Source of the DNA: Micromonospora sediminimaris
GTDB taxonomy: Bacteria > Actinomycetota > Actinomycetes > Mycobacteriales > Micromonosporaceae
Direction of reading: 5' to 3'
Length of the DNA: 64,000 bases
Assembly (NCBI GenBank): GCA_900112325.1
Contig: FOLJ01000006.1
Location: 186,001-250,000 of the forward strand
Shown here: positions 43,567-52,498 of the stretch, in pieces
Position numbering within the stretch: position 1 is the stretch's first letter
Layout: every line of letters begins with the position of its first letter
Program-made: the position numbers and the translations under genes
The notes under the pieces: model-generated
The model's database searches: none
What the model was told of the DNA's origin: nothing
The model's input: the letters and a program-made list of their open reading frames with translations, nothing else

Positions 43567-44313
43567 ATGAGCGAGCGGTTGGCCGTGGTCAGTGGCGGCG
43601 GTACGGGGATCGGGGCGGCGGTGGCACGGTCGCTCGTCCTGGACGGGTGCTCGGTGCTGGTTCTGGGCCGGCGCGCGGAGGTGCTCAGTGCGACGGTCGA
43701 GCGGATCGGCGCCGAATGTGGCCGTCCCGAGGCGATCCGTGCCGTGACGGCGGACCTCACCGACCCGGACCAGGCGGCGAAGGTGGTCGAGGCGGTGGGT
43801 GGTCGGCCGGTCGACGTGCTTGTCAACAACGCCGGCGGCTACCACAGCGCGGAAAGTGACACGCTTGCCGGGATCGCCGCGAACTGGCGGGCGACCCTGG
43901 ACACCAACGTGCTCACCGCGGTGCTGCTCACCGAGGCGCTGCGGCCGGCACTGCGCCGGCCCGGCGGTCGGGTGATCCTGATCAGCTCCATCGCCGCACA
44001 GCGCGGTGGCGGTGACGCGTACTCGGCGGCGAAGGCGGCGCTGCACGGCTGGGCGTACAGCCTCGCGGCCCAACTCGGGCCGGATCAGATCACGGTCAAC
44101 GTGGTCAGCCCGGGCTACGTCGCGGAGACCGAGTTCTTCGACGGCCGGATGACCCCCGAGGGCCACGCGCAGCGGGTGGCCGCGACCCTGGTCGGCCGGG
44201 CCGGGGTACCGGACGACGTCGCCGAGTCGGTGCGCTACCTGGCCAGCCCCGCCGCCGGCTACGTCACCGGGCAGGTGCTCGGCGTCAACGGGGGGTCGGT
44301 GCTCGGCCGCTAA
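43567..44313 (+). CDS. SDR family oxidoreductase
   Basis: A 248-residue classical short-chain dehydrogenase/reductase: TGxxxGIG-type block VSGGGTGIGAAVA, NNAGG, catalytic Ser in LISSIAAQ and YSAAKAAL with the Tyr-Lys pair. It uses NAD(P)H to interconvert an alcohol and a ketone on an unknown substrate. The ATG follows GGGGAGGACGGC. The gene's last 29 bp overlap the convergent lipoprotein gene. Confidence 0.88.
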   Translation: MSERLAVVSGGGTGIGAAVARSLVLDGCSVLVLGRRAEVLSATVERIGAECGRPEAIRAVTADLTDPDQAAKVVEAVGGRPVDVLVNNAGGYHSAESDTLAGIAANWRATLDTNVLTAVLLTEALRPALRRPGGRVILISSIAAQRGGGDAYSAAKAALHGWAYSLAAQLGPDQITVNVVSPGYVAETEFFDGRMTPEGHAQRVAATLVGRAGVPDDVAESVRYLASPAAGYVTGQVLGVNGGSVLGR

Positions 44314-45115
44314 CCGGTAAGCGGTTGAGCAGGTCGTACGCGGCGTTCGGGGCCTGCTGGGCCTGCTCCTCGGTGAACGCGACGACGGCGGGGGCGGCAC
44401 CGAAGTCGAAGTACTCGACCACGTACTCGGACGCCTTCTTCTTGCCGGCCGGCGGGATCTCCAGCGTCAGCGAGGAGAGGTTGCCGTCCGCGCCGACCAC
44501 CGCGCTGAGCGGAAGCTGCCCGTCGGTGTCGTCGAGCGCGGCCACGCCCTCCAGGGCGTCAGCCAGCTCCGGCACCACGGACAGGTCCACCACACCGGTG
44601 TACGTCCCGGGCTCACCGGCCTGGACATCGGAGGCCGCGCGGATGATCGCGGCGGCGTTGCCCGGGTCGGTGCTCTGGTAGCTGAGCAGCGGGTTCGGTC
44701 CCTCGATCTCCGCCGGGTCCAACTCCATCCACTTGGTGGGCAGCTTCATCAGCTTCTGGATGTCCTTGGCACCCTTGAAGTTGACCTTCATCCAGGTGCG
44801 TGACTCGACCATCCGGTAGGACATCTCAAGCGTGAAGTCCTTGTCCTTGGTGACCGTGTCGATGTCCATGCCCCGGTTCACCGGGTCGACCACGCCGGAG
44901 ACGTCCCCGGACGAGTCGCTGGTGGTGAAGCGGAAGGCCGGGTCCTGCTCACCCGGCACGGCCGCCAGCAGCTCCTGCTTCGGGTCCGGTGGCGGTGGCG
45001 CCGCCGCCGGAGTGGCCTCGTCGTCGCAGCCGGCCACCACTGTCGCGGCCAGCAGGGCGGCGGCCACGGCCGCGAGACGGCGGGTCGTGGCGGTGGTGCC
45101 GGTTCGCTGAGTCAT
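44285..45115 (-). CDS. Putative lipoprotein, LppX/LprAFG-like
   Basis: A 276-residue lipoprotein. The signal peptide ends in the lipobox VVAG-C (Cys near residue 30). The mature part shows a beta-rich layout with MSYRMVESRTWMKVNFKG and PTKWMELDPAEIEGPNPLLSY that recalls the lipid-binding LppX/LprAFG family, but the match is by eye only. The ATG at 45115 is preceded by GAGAGAGA. Its end overlaps the SDR gene by 29 bp in convergent orientation. Confidence 0.7.
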   Translation of the reverse strand: MTQRTGTTATTRRLAAVAAALLAATVVAGCDDEATPAAAPPPPDPKQELLAAVPGEQDPAFRFTTSDSSGDVSGVVDPVNRGMDIDTVTKDKDFTLEMSYRMVESRTWMKVNFKGAKDIQKLMKLPTKWMELDPAEIEGPNPLLSYQSTDPGNAAAIIRAASDVQAGEPGTYTGVVDLSVVPELADALEGVAALDDTDGQLPLSAVVGADGNLSSLTLEIPPAGKKKASEYVVEYFDFGAAPAVVAFTEEQAQQAPNAAYDLLNRLPVSGRAPTPR

Positions 45116-45207
45116 CTCGTCTCTCTCTCCGGTATCGAACGGGAATGGTAGAACACACTCCCGGACGCGGCCCGGCTCTGCCGCCGCGACGCTGGTAGAA
45201 ACGTCGG

Positions 45208-47382
45208 ATGGGCCAGGAACGGACGGTGGTACGGGAGCGGGCCGAGGCGGTGCTGCGGCGGCTGGCCGGCGCGCAGGCCCGGCTCCGCGAGGACCAGTGG
45301 CGGGCAATCGAGGCGCTGGTGGTGGACCGGCGTCGGGTGCTCTGCGTGCAGCGCACCGGGTGGGGCAAGTCGGCTGTGTACTTCGTGGCGACGGCGCTGT
45401 TGCGCGACCGCGACGGCCAGGGCACCGGGGCCGGACCCACCGGCCCGACCGTGATCGTCTCGCCGTTGCTGGCCCTGATGCGGAACCAGGTCGACGCGGC
45501 GGCCCGGGCCGGCATCCGGGCCCGCACCATCAACTCGGCGAACCTGGACGAGTGGGATGCCATCACCGCCGAGATCCACGCCGGCACGGTGGACGTGCTG
45601 CTGATCAGCCCGGAACGGCTCAACAACCCGGACTTCCGGGACGCCGTACTGCCGAAGCTGGCCGCCACCACCGGTCTGCTGGTGGTCGACGAGGCGCACT
45701 GCGTGTCGGACTGGGGGCACGACTTCCGGCCGGACTACCGCCGGCTGCGCACCTTCCTCGGTAACCTGCCCGAGCGCACCCCGGTGCTCGCGACCACCGC
45801 CACCGCCAACGCCCGGGTGACCCGGGACGTGGCCGAGCAACTGGGCACCGAACCGATAGCGGCGGCCGGGCCGCGACCGGACGTCCTGGTGCTGCGCGGC
45901 AGCCTGGACCGGGAGTCGCTGCGGTTGGGCGTGCTCGACCTGCCCAGCCCGGCGCACCGGCTCGGTTGGCTCGCCGACCACCTGGACCGGCTCCCCGGTT
46001 CCGGCATCGTCTACACGTTGACGGTGGCCTCGGCGACCGAGACCGCCGAGTTCCTCCGCTCGCGCGGTTGGGCGGTGGCCGCGTACACCGGGCAGGCCGA
46101 GGACGCCGACCGCCGCGCCGCCGAGCAGGACCTGCTGGACAACAAGATCAAAGCCCTGGTGGCCACCAGCGCGCTCGGCATGGGTTTCGACAAGCCGGAT
46201 CTCGGCTTCGTCGTGCATCTCGGCGCGCCGCCGTCGCCGATCGCGTACTACCAGCAGGTCGGCCGGGCCGGGCGGGCCGTCGAACATGCCGAGGTGCTGC
46301 TGTTGCCCGGTGCCGAGGACGCGGCCATCTGGCGGTACTTCGCCTCACTGGCCTTCCCGCCCGAGGAGCAGGTCCGCGCGGTGCTGGCCGCGCTGCACAC
46401 CGACCGGCCGCTGTCCACGCAGGCCCTGGAGCCGCTTGTGGATCTGCGCCGGGCCCGGTTGGAACTGATGCTCAAGGTGCTCGACGTGGACGGCGCGGTC
46501 CGCCGGGTACGGGGCGGCTGGCTCGCCACCGGGGAGCCCTGGACCTACGACGAGGCCCGGTTGCGTCGCGTCGCCGCCGCCCGCACCGCCGAACAACAAG
46601 CCATGGTCGAGTACGCGGCGACGACCGGCTGCCGGATGCGCTACCTGCGCGAATGTCTGGACGATGCGGAGGCGGTCGACTGCGGCCGGTGTGACCGCTG
46701 CGCCGAGCCGCTGTTCCCGCCCGAGGTGTCGGCGGCCGCGCTGACCGCCGCGCAGACCTTCCTCGGCCGCCCCGGGGTGCAGGTCGCGCCGAAGAAGCTC
46801 TGGCCGACCGGGCTGGAGTCGGTCGGCGTACCCCTGAAGGGGCGCATCGCCCCGACGGAACAGGCGCTGCCGGGCCGCGCCGTCGGCCGGCTGTCGGATC
46901 TCGGCTGGGGCGGTCGGCTGCGCGGGCTGGTCGGCCCGGACGCGCCGGACGGCCCGGTGCCCGACGACGTGGCCGCCGCGGTCGTCGAGGTGCTCAAGGC
47001 GTGGGCGCACGGTGACGACCCCTGGCCGGACCGCCCGGCCGGGGTGGTCGCGGTCGGCTCCCGGACCCGTCCGGCGCTTGTCGGTTCGCTGGCCGAGCGG
47101 ATCGCCGCCGTCGGCCGGCTGCCGCTGCTCGGCCAGGTGATCCCCACCGGGTCGGTGGCCGCCGACGGTCCGCGCGGCAACAGCGCGCAGCGGGTACGCG
47201 CCCTGCACGGCACCCTCACCGTCCCCGACCGTCTCGCCGAGGCCGTCGCCGACCTGGACGGCCCGGTGCTGCTGGTGGACGACCTGGTCGACTCCGGCTG
47301 GACCATGACGATGGCGGCCCGGGAACTGCGCCGCGCCGGCGCCACCGGCGTGCTGCCGCTCGCACTCGCCGTCGCCGCCTGA
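45208..47382 (+). CDS. recQ: RecQ family helicase fused to a phosphoribosyltransferase-like domain
   Basis: A 724-residue protein. The helicase core has motif I QRTGWGKSAV, DEAHCVSDWGHDFRPDYRRL, TATAN, GRAGRAVEHAEVLLLP, and a cysteine cluster (CGRCDRC) for zinc. The C-terminal 200 residues lack the HRDC domain and end in a PRTase-like domain with the PRPP-loop pattern VLLVDDLVDSGWTM. RecQ unwinds DNA in repair. The PRTase domain may bind nucleotide. TAGAAA plus 6 nt before the ATG suggests a leaderless mRNA. Confidence 0.87.
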   Translation: MGQERTVVRERAEAVLRRLAGAQARLREDQWRAIEALVVDRRRVLCVQRTGWGKSAVYFVATALLRDRDGQGTGAGPTGPTVIVSPLLALMRNQVDAAARAGIRARTINSANLDEWDAITAEIHAGTVDVLLISPERLNNPDFRDAVLPKLAATTGLLVVDEAHCVSDWGHDFRPDYRRLRTFLGNLPERTPVLATTATANARVTRDVAEQLGTEPIAAAGPRPDVLVLRGSLDRESLRLGVLDLPSPAHRLGWLADHLDRLPGSGIVYTLTVASATETAEFLRSRGWAVAAYTGQAEDADRRAAEQDLLDNKIKALVATSALGMGFDKPDLGFVVHLGAPPSPIAYYQQVGRAGRAVEHAEVLLLPGAEDAAIWRYFASLAFPPEEQVRAVLAALHTDRPLSTQALEPLVDLRRARLELMLKVLDVDGAVRRVRGGWLATGEPWTYDEARLRRVAAARTAEQQAMVEYAATTGCRMRYLRECLDDAEAVDCGRCDRCAEPLFPPEVSAAALTAAQTFLGRPGVQVAPKKLWPTGLESVGVPLKGRIAPTEQALPGRAVGRLSDLGWGGRLRGLVGPDAPDGPVPDDVAAAVVEVLKAWAHGDDPWPDRPAGVVAVGSRTRPALVGSLAERIAAVGRLPLLGQVIPTGSVAADGPRGNSAQRVRALHGTLTVPDRLAEAVADLDGPVLLVDDLVDSGWTMTMAARELRRAGATGVLPLALAVAA

Positions 47383-47451
47383 GGATGCGACCGGAACCAC
47401 GATCCGGTCGGCCCGCCGGGTGTCCGATTCGCCCGGCGGTACGGTGGGCGC

Positions 47452-48477
47452 ATGGCTGACCAGGCACCCGATGCGCCCGCGCTCGGGTCGGTACGCACCA
47501 CCGAGCGACCAGTCGCCGGTCAGGACTCCGGCGCGACGTCGGCCCGCCGGGCGCCTGCCGCGGCCTCGGCCGTACCGGATCGCGCCACGCTGCGGCTGGC
47601 GCTGGTGGTGGGCGGGCTCGTGCTGGCGGTGCTGCTCGGATTCGGGCTCGGGCGGATCAACGGGCGCGGTGGCCCCACGGCGGCCGGCGGCACCGACAGC
47701 GCGCTGGCCGATCACCCCCACGCCCCCGGCGCCGGCGCACACTCGCACGGTGCCGACCAGGACGCGGCGGCCGAGGCCGGCGGTCTGGCCGTCAGCCGCG
47801 ACGGCTACACCCTGGCCCCGATGACCGCCGAGTTCACCCCCGGTCAGGCAGCTGAGCTGCGCTTCCAGATCCGGGACGGGCAGCGGCGGACGGTCACCCG
47901 GTTCGCGGTGGTGCACGACAAGCCGATGCACGTGATCGTGGTGCGTCGGGACCTGTCCGGCTATCAGCACCTGCATCCGACCATGGCGGTGGACGGCACC
48001 TGGTCGGTGCCGCTCACGCTGCCGTCGCCCGGCGTCTGGCGCGCGTACGCCGATTTCACCGCCGTCGCCGACGACGGCCGGCAGACGGCGACGACGCTCG
48101 GGGTGGATCTGGTCGCGCCCGGCAGCTACACGCCTCGTGACCTGCCCACACCGGCGACCACGGCCAGGGCCGACGACTTCACCGTCACGTACCAGAGGGT
48201 TCCCCAGCCGGGGCTCACCGTGCCGGTCGACTTCCGGATCACGGGGGCGGACGGCGCCGGCCCGGCGCTGGAGCGTTACCTCGGCGCGTTCGGTCACCTC
48301 GTCGCGTTGCGCGAGGGCGACCTCGGCTATCTGCACGTGCACCCGGAGGCGGAGTTGGTCGACGGGGCGATCCGGTTCTGGCTGACCACACCGGGGCCCG
48401 GGCGGTACCGCCTCTACCTGGACTTCGCCACGGGGGGAGAGGTACGCACGGCAGAGTTCACGGTGTCGGTGCCTTAG
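47452..48477 (+). CDS. His-rich membrane-anchored protein of unknown function
   Basis: A 341-residue protein. The N-terminal 45 residues are cytoplasmic, followed by one transmembrane helix (about 47-66, LALVVGGLVLAVLLGFGLG), a His-rich stretch (ADHPHAPGAGAHSHGAD) and two similar beta-sandwich halves. Each half ends with a related motif (PMHVIVVRRDLSGYQHLHP and GHLVALREGDLGYLHVHPE). The paired His/Met suggests metal, possibly copper, binding; this is an inference. TACGGT lies 6 nt before the ATG. Confidence 0.75.
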   Translation: MADQAPDAPALGSVRTTERPVAGQDSGATSARRAPAAASAVPDRATLRLALVVGGLVLAVLLGFGLGRINGRGGPTAAGGTDSALADHPHAPGAGAHSHGADQDAAAEAGGLAVSRDGYTLAPMTAEFTPGQAAELRFQIRDGQRRTVTRFAVVHDKPMHVIVVRRDLSGYQHLHPTMAVDGTWSVPLTLPSPGVWRAYADFTAVADDGRQTATTLGVDLVAPGSYTPRDLPTPATTARADDFTVTYQRVPQPGLTVPVDFRITGADGAGPALERYLGAFGHLVALREGDLGYLHVHPEAELVDGAIRFWLTTPGPGRYRLYLDFATGGEVRTAEFTVSVP

Positions 48478-48485
48478 GCCCTGGG

Positions 48486-48938
48486 TCAGCCCGCCGTCCG
48501 GCGCATCGGTGCGGCGGTGGGGTCCGTCGGCCGGCGGACCGGCCGGCGGGCGAGGTAGCGCAGCAGGTCGCGGATGTGGTGTTTCTCTTCGGCCGGCACC
48601 GCCGGATCCGCCAACCGTTGCAGGATCACCCGCACATCGGCCTCCACCGGGCCGTCGTCGCCGCGTCGCCAGGACCCGGGGCCCGCGTCGGGCAGACCGA
48701 GAGCGCGGAAGGCAGCCGCCACCGGCAGATCGAGCGCGGCGCAGAAGCCTCGGACCTTGGCCAGTTCGGGATAGTCCTGCCAGTCACCGGCGAGCCAGCG
48801 GAAGACGGTCGAGCGACCGATGCCGGTGTGGGCGGCCAGGTCGGTGACGGTCCAGCCGCGCTCCTCGCGGGCATCGTCGATGGCGCGGCGTACGAAACGC
48901 GCGAAGGCCATCTGCGGCGAAACCTCTGCCGAACCCAT
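48486..48938 (-). CDS. Helix-turn-helix transcriptional regulator
   Basis: A 150-residue protein with an XRE-like HTH (VRRAIDDAREERGWTVTDLAAHTGIGRSTVFRWLAGD, about residues 16-51) and a helical remainder (LAKVRGFCAALDLPVAAAFRALGL), ending in a basic tail. The ATG at 48938 has GGAGGGA upstream; a later ATG at 48911 is possible. It converges with the His-rich protein, with 8 bp between them. The target is unknown. Confidence 0.75.
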   Translation of the reverse strand: MGSAEVSPQMAFARFVRRAIDDAREERGWTVTDLAAHTGIGRSTVFRWLAGDWQDYPELAKVRGFCAALDLPVAAAFRALGLPDAGPGSWRRGDDGPVEADVRVILQRLADPAVPAEEKHHIRDLLRYLARRPVRRPTDPTAAPMRRTAG

Positions 48939-49056
48939 CCGGTGGGTCTTCCCTCCCGACCGGCACCCGACGGTGCGCTCTTCGAGAGTAGTACGGGAAG
49001 GGCGCTCGACAACTGACTGATCGACCAGACGATTCCGGTGGCGAGCCGCTGATCCG

Positions 49057-50232
49057 TCACACCGTGGGCGAAGCCTGCGTGAGCAGCGTCTCCAGCCGGG
49101 GCGTGACCTGCCACTGGGAGACCAGGTCCCGGTACTCCGTGCGCTGGGCGGCGGTCGGGTCGGCACCGGTTCGCCGGGCCCGGATGAGCAGGTTCCGGGG
49201 GGTGTGTGCGGAGTCGACGAACTCGACCACCTCGGCCCGGTAGCCGTGCAACCGGAGCAGCCCGGCACGCAGCGCGTCGGTGAGGACGTCCGCGAAGCGC
49301 TCCCGCAGGATGCCCTGCCGGGTGAGCAGGTCGTACGGCCCCGGTGCCGGCCGGTTACGCAGCTGCGTCGCGACGTCGTGGTGGCAGCACGGCGCGGCGA
49401 GCACCCAGCGGGCGTGCCAGCCCACCGCCCGGGCCAGCGCCTCATCGGTGGCGGTGTCGCAGGCGTGCAGTGCGAGCACCAGGTCGGGCGGTGGTTCGAC
49501 AGCCGCGTCGGCGATCGTGCCGGCGACGAACCGCACCCGTCCGGCCCAGCCCAGCCGCTCGGCCAGTTCGGTGTTGCGGCGACGCTGGTCGTCGCGCACG
49601 TCCACGCCGACCAGTTCGACGTCCAGGCCCGACCGGGACAGGTAGCGGTACGCGGCGAAGGTCAGGTACGCGTTGCCGCAACCCAGGTCCACCACCCGCA
49701 GCGGTCGGTCCAACTGCCCGGCCAGCCCGTCCGGAAGGGTGGCGGTCAGCGCCCGCAGGAACGCGTCCACCTGTCGTCGCTTGGCCGCCGAGCCGCCGAT
49801 CTCGGCGAAGAGCGGATCGCCCGGATCGAGCAGGTACTCCTTGGTCCGGTCGTGCCCGGTCGCTGCCGCTGGAGCGGCCGACCGGCTCGCCGTGCTGCGG
49901 TGCACCTGGGCCTCACCCGACTTGGTGACCCGCAGTTGCAGGGTGGCGTCGGCGGTCTCCACATGCCAGTTGCCGAACGGCTCGGCCAGCAGCGCCTCCA
50001 CCGCGGCGTCCGCCTCCGGCCCCGGGCTCAGGTTTCGGGTGTGTGGCCGGGCTCCGTCCGAGGTGGAGATCTGCAACCGCTGACCGGCCTTGAGGGCGAC
50101 GGGCCGCAGTTCGGCCCGGATCACCGAGGGACGCTGGCCGCGCCGCCGTCCGGCCGCCACGGCCCGGGTCAGGGCCGGTCCGAGCAGCATCGAGCGGACC
50201 TCGGCCAGGGCGGAGTCCAGTGGTTCGGGCAT
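49057..50232 (-). CDS. Class I SAM-dependent methyltransferase (METTL25-like)
   Basis: A 391-residue protein. An N-terminal domain of about 170 residues with an Arg-rich start (RRRGQRPSV) is followed by a Methyltransf_32-type fold: VVDLGCGNAYLTFAAYRYL (SAM motif I), LVGVDVRDDQ (motif II), LALHACDTATDEAL and LAAPCCHHDVATQLR. The PCCHH motif is typical of the METTL25/RRNAD1 group. The substrate may be RNA or protein and is not known here. A repeat element lies upstream of its start. Confidence 0.85.
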   Translation of the reverse strand: MPEPLDSALAEVRSMLLGPALTRAVAAGRRRGQRPSVIRAELRPVALKAGQRLQISTSDGARPHTRNLSPGPEADAAVEALLAEPFGNWHVETADATLQLRVTKSGEAQVHRSTASRSAAPAAATGHDRTKEYLLDPGDPLFAEIGGSAAKRRQVDAFLRALTATLPDGLAGQLDRPLRVVDLGCGNAYLTFAAYRYLSRSGLDVELVGVDVRDDQRRRNTELAERLGWAGRVRFVAGTIADAAVEPPPDLVLALHACDTATDEALARAVGWHARWVLAAPCCHHDVATQLRNRPAPGPYDLLTRQGILRERFADVLTDALRAGLLRLHGYRAEVVEFVDSAHTPRNLLIRARRTGADPTAAQRTEYRDLVSQWQVTPRLETLLTQASPTV

Positions 50233-50311
50233 CGCTCCATCTTTCGGGGAGGATTCGGCGGCATTCGTCAGCTGGCAGGCGGTCCACGACCCCTGCGCTG
50301 CCCATCCGCCA

Positions 50312-50378
50312 GCTCTGCTTCAACCGACGCACAGGTTCCGGCGCTTGGCCGGTGCGTGGAGTGAAGCAGAGCAAAGGG
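50312..50378 (+). repeat. Inverted-repeat element, copy 2
   Basis: Left arm GCTCTGCTTCAACCGACGCAC (50312-50332) and right arm 50352-50372 match with three mismatches, followed by AAAGGG. Both arms match the element at 12911-13035 in the cores GCTCTGCTTCAACC and GTGAAGCAGAGCAAAGGG, but the centre is only 19 nt. It lies between the methyltransferase start and the DEAD-box gene end. Confidence 0.7.
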
Positions 50379-50459
50379 GCCGGACAGCAAGCACCGCCCG
50401 GGCGGCGACGGGTCGGCCAGTGGCGCTGGCCGCTCTCCGCCGCCTCGGGCGGTACGTGG

Positions 50460-52166
50460 TCAGTCCGTGGTCGCCTCGGCCGGCGTACCGCTGTCGGCTG
50501 CGGCACCACGGCGGCGTCGGCGGCGGCGCGGGCGCGGATTGGCCTCACCGGCGGCGTCCTCGTTGCGGTCGGTGGTCGCCTCGGCAGGGGCGCCGTCGAC
50601 GGCCGTCGACACGGTCTCGGCGCCCGCCACCGCCTCGCCGGCCCGGCGACGCCGACGACGCCGGGGAGTACGGGTGCCTTCCTCGGCGTCACTCGCGGTG
50701 GCGTCGGTCGGCGTGGTGTCGGCACCGTCCTGCCGGCGACCGCTGCCGCCGCGTCCACGACCGCCCTCACCACGACCGCCCTCACCGCGACCGCCGTCGC
50801 CGCGACTGCGGCGGCGGGTGCCACGCGGCTCGCCCCGCCGGGAGCGGCCACCACCCAGGTCCTCCTCGACCTCGGCGGCCAGTCCCGCACGGGTGCGTTC
50901 CGCGGTCGGCAGGGTGCCGGTGATCTCGGTGGAGATGTGCAGGTCGGTGTAGAGATGCGGCGAGGTGTGGTACGTCTCCGGTGGCTCGGGCATATCCAGG
51001 CCGAGCGTCTTGTCGATGATCCGCCAGCGGGGCATGTCGTCCCAGTCGACGAAGGTCACCGCGACACCGGTCGCGCCGGCCCGACCGGTCCGGCCGATCC
51101 GGTGGGTGTACGTGTCCTGGTCTTCCGGACAGTCGTAGTTGATCACGTGGGTGACGCCGCTGACGTCGATGCCCCGGGCTGCCACGTCGGTGGCGACCAG
51201 AGTGTCGATCTTTCCGGCCCGGAACGCCCGCAGGGCCCGCTCGCGGGCGCCCTGACCGAGGTCGCCGTGCACCGCCGCGACCGCGAAGCCACGGAAGTCC
51301 AGGTCCTCGGCGACGCGGTCGGCGGCCCGCTTGGTCCGGGTGAAGATGATGGTCAGGCCGCGGCTCTCCGCCTGGAGGATCCGGGCCACGATCTCGATCT
51401 TGTTCATCGAGTGGGTGCGGTAGACAAGCTGTTCCGTCTGCGGCGACGGGCCGGTCTCGGCGGTGTGCCCGGCGTGGATGGTGATCGGGTGGCGCAGGAA
51501 GCGTCGGGACAACGTCACGATCGGATCCGGCATGGTCGCGGAGAAGAGCATGGTCTGCCGGTCCTCCGGCAGCATCGCCAGGATCCGCTCGACGTCGTCG
51601 AGGAAGCCGAGGTCGAGCATCCGGTCGGCCTCGTCCAGCACCAGTGCGCGTACCCCGTGCAGGCGCAGATGCTTCTGCTTGGCGAGATCCAGCAGGCGTC
51701 CCGGAGTGCCGACGAGGATCTCCACGCCCTTGCGCAACGCCTCGATCTGCGGCTCGTACGCGACGCCGCCGTAGATCGGCAGCACCCGTACGCCCCGGGT
51801 GCGGCTGGCGGCGGCGATGTCCTTGGCAACCTGGATGCCCAGCTCGCGGGTTGGTACGACGACCAGGGCCTGCGGCAGCCCGTCGCCGCCCTCGTCGGGT
51901 GCGAAGACCCGCTCCAGCAGCGGTACGCCGAAGCCCAGGGTCTTGCCGGTGCCGGTCGGCGCCTGCCCGATCAGGTCAGCTCCGCGCAGCGCGATCGGCA
52001 GTGCGTACTCCTGGATGGCGAAGGCGCGGGTGATGCCGGCCGCGGCCAGCGCGTCGACGGTCTCGGCGCGCGCGCCGAGCTCGGCGAAGGTCGGTGCCTC
52101 CGGTCGGACCGGGGCGGTCGGGGCCAGTTCCTGGCCGTCGATAATGTCTTGAATCGGCTCACTCAT
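50460..52166 (-). CDS. DEAD-box RNA helicase (RhlE-like)
   Basis: A 568-residue helicase: Q motif region TFAELGARAETVDAL, motif I APTGTGKT, GTPGRLLDL, DEADRMLDLGF, SAT in FSATMPDP, and HRIGRTGRAG. The C-terminal 130 residues are low-complexity with RGEGGRGEGGRGRGGSGRR and runs of Arg, an RNA-binding tail. The position next to a ferritin-like gene is the same as for M. tuberculosis Rv3211 (rhlE). The leader region to the divergent gene (52167-52498) holds a CRP-like site. Confidence 0.92.
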   Translation of the reverse strand: MSEPIQDIIDGQELAPTAPVRPEAPTFAELGARAETVDALAAAGITRAFAIQEYALPIALRGADLIGQAPTGTGKTLGFGVPLLERVFAPDEGGDGLPQALVVVPTRELGIQVAKDIAAASRTRGVRVLPIYGGVAYEPQIEALRKGVEILVGTPGRLLDLAKQKHLRLHGVRALVLDEADRMLDLGFLDDVERILAMLPEDRQTMLFSATMPDPIVTLSRRFLRHPITIHAGHTAETGPSPQTEQLVYRTHSMNKIEIVARILQAESRGLTIIFTRTKRAADRVAEDLDFRGFAVAAVHGDLGQGARERALRAFRAGKIDTLVATDVAARGIDVSGVTHVINYDCPEDQDTYTHRIGRTGRAGATGVAVTFVDWDDMPRWRIIDKTLGLDMPEPPETYHTSPHLYTDLHISTEITGTLPTAERTRAGLAAEVEEDLGGGRSRRGEPRGTRRRSRGDGGRGEGGRGEGGRGRGGSGRRQDGADTTPTDATASDAEEGTRTPRRRRRRRAGEAVAGAETVSTAVDGAPAEATTDRNEDAAGEANPRPRRRRRRRGAAADSGTPAEATTD

Positions 52167-52417
52167 GTGGATTTGGGGGTGCCCTCTCGTGGGTGCGCCC
52201 CGTCATGTCCTCAGGGCGCGTTCGGTATGGCGCGGGCCACACGGTCGGCGGCAGAGAGCCGGGCGGACCGGGCCGCACGCGCGCCGTGGGTCGGACTTCG
52301 ACCGGATCGGAGTTGACTCCAGCCGGATCGGCACCTACGGCAACTCCTCCATGCTACCTGAACGGGCCAAACAGCGTCCCGATTCCGCGGGGGCCGGTGG
52401 CGGCGCAAAGGTTTGTA

Positions 52418-52433
52418 AGTGACCTGTATCACA
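52418..52433 (+). promoter_or_regulatory. CRP-like operator
   Basis: AGTGACCTGTATCACA matches TGTGA-N6-TCACA at 9 of 10 defined positions. It lies in an unusually AT-rich patch, 66 bp upstream of the ferritin-like gene and 252 bp upstream of the DEAD-box gene, and could serve both. No other gene or strong promoter is visible in the 332-bp gap, apart from TAGCCT before the ferritin-like start. Confidence 0.55.
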
Positions 52434-52498
52434 TATTGTCGGGGTGGCGGGTTTCGCTCGGGCCTGCCGGTACCCCGGCCGGACGGTAGCCTGCGCAC

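Noticed and set aside
45116-45207. LexA box before recQ
   Set aside because: Only a half site (TCGAAC) is seen; the right half is missing.
50460-50900. A plus-strand Arg/Pro-rich coding region opposite the end of the DEAD-box gene
   Set aside because: It mirrors the Arg/Gly-rich tail of the helicase and has no start signal.
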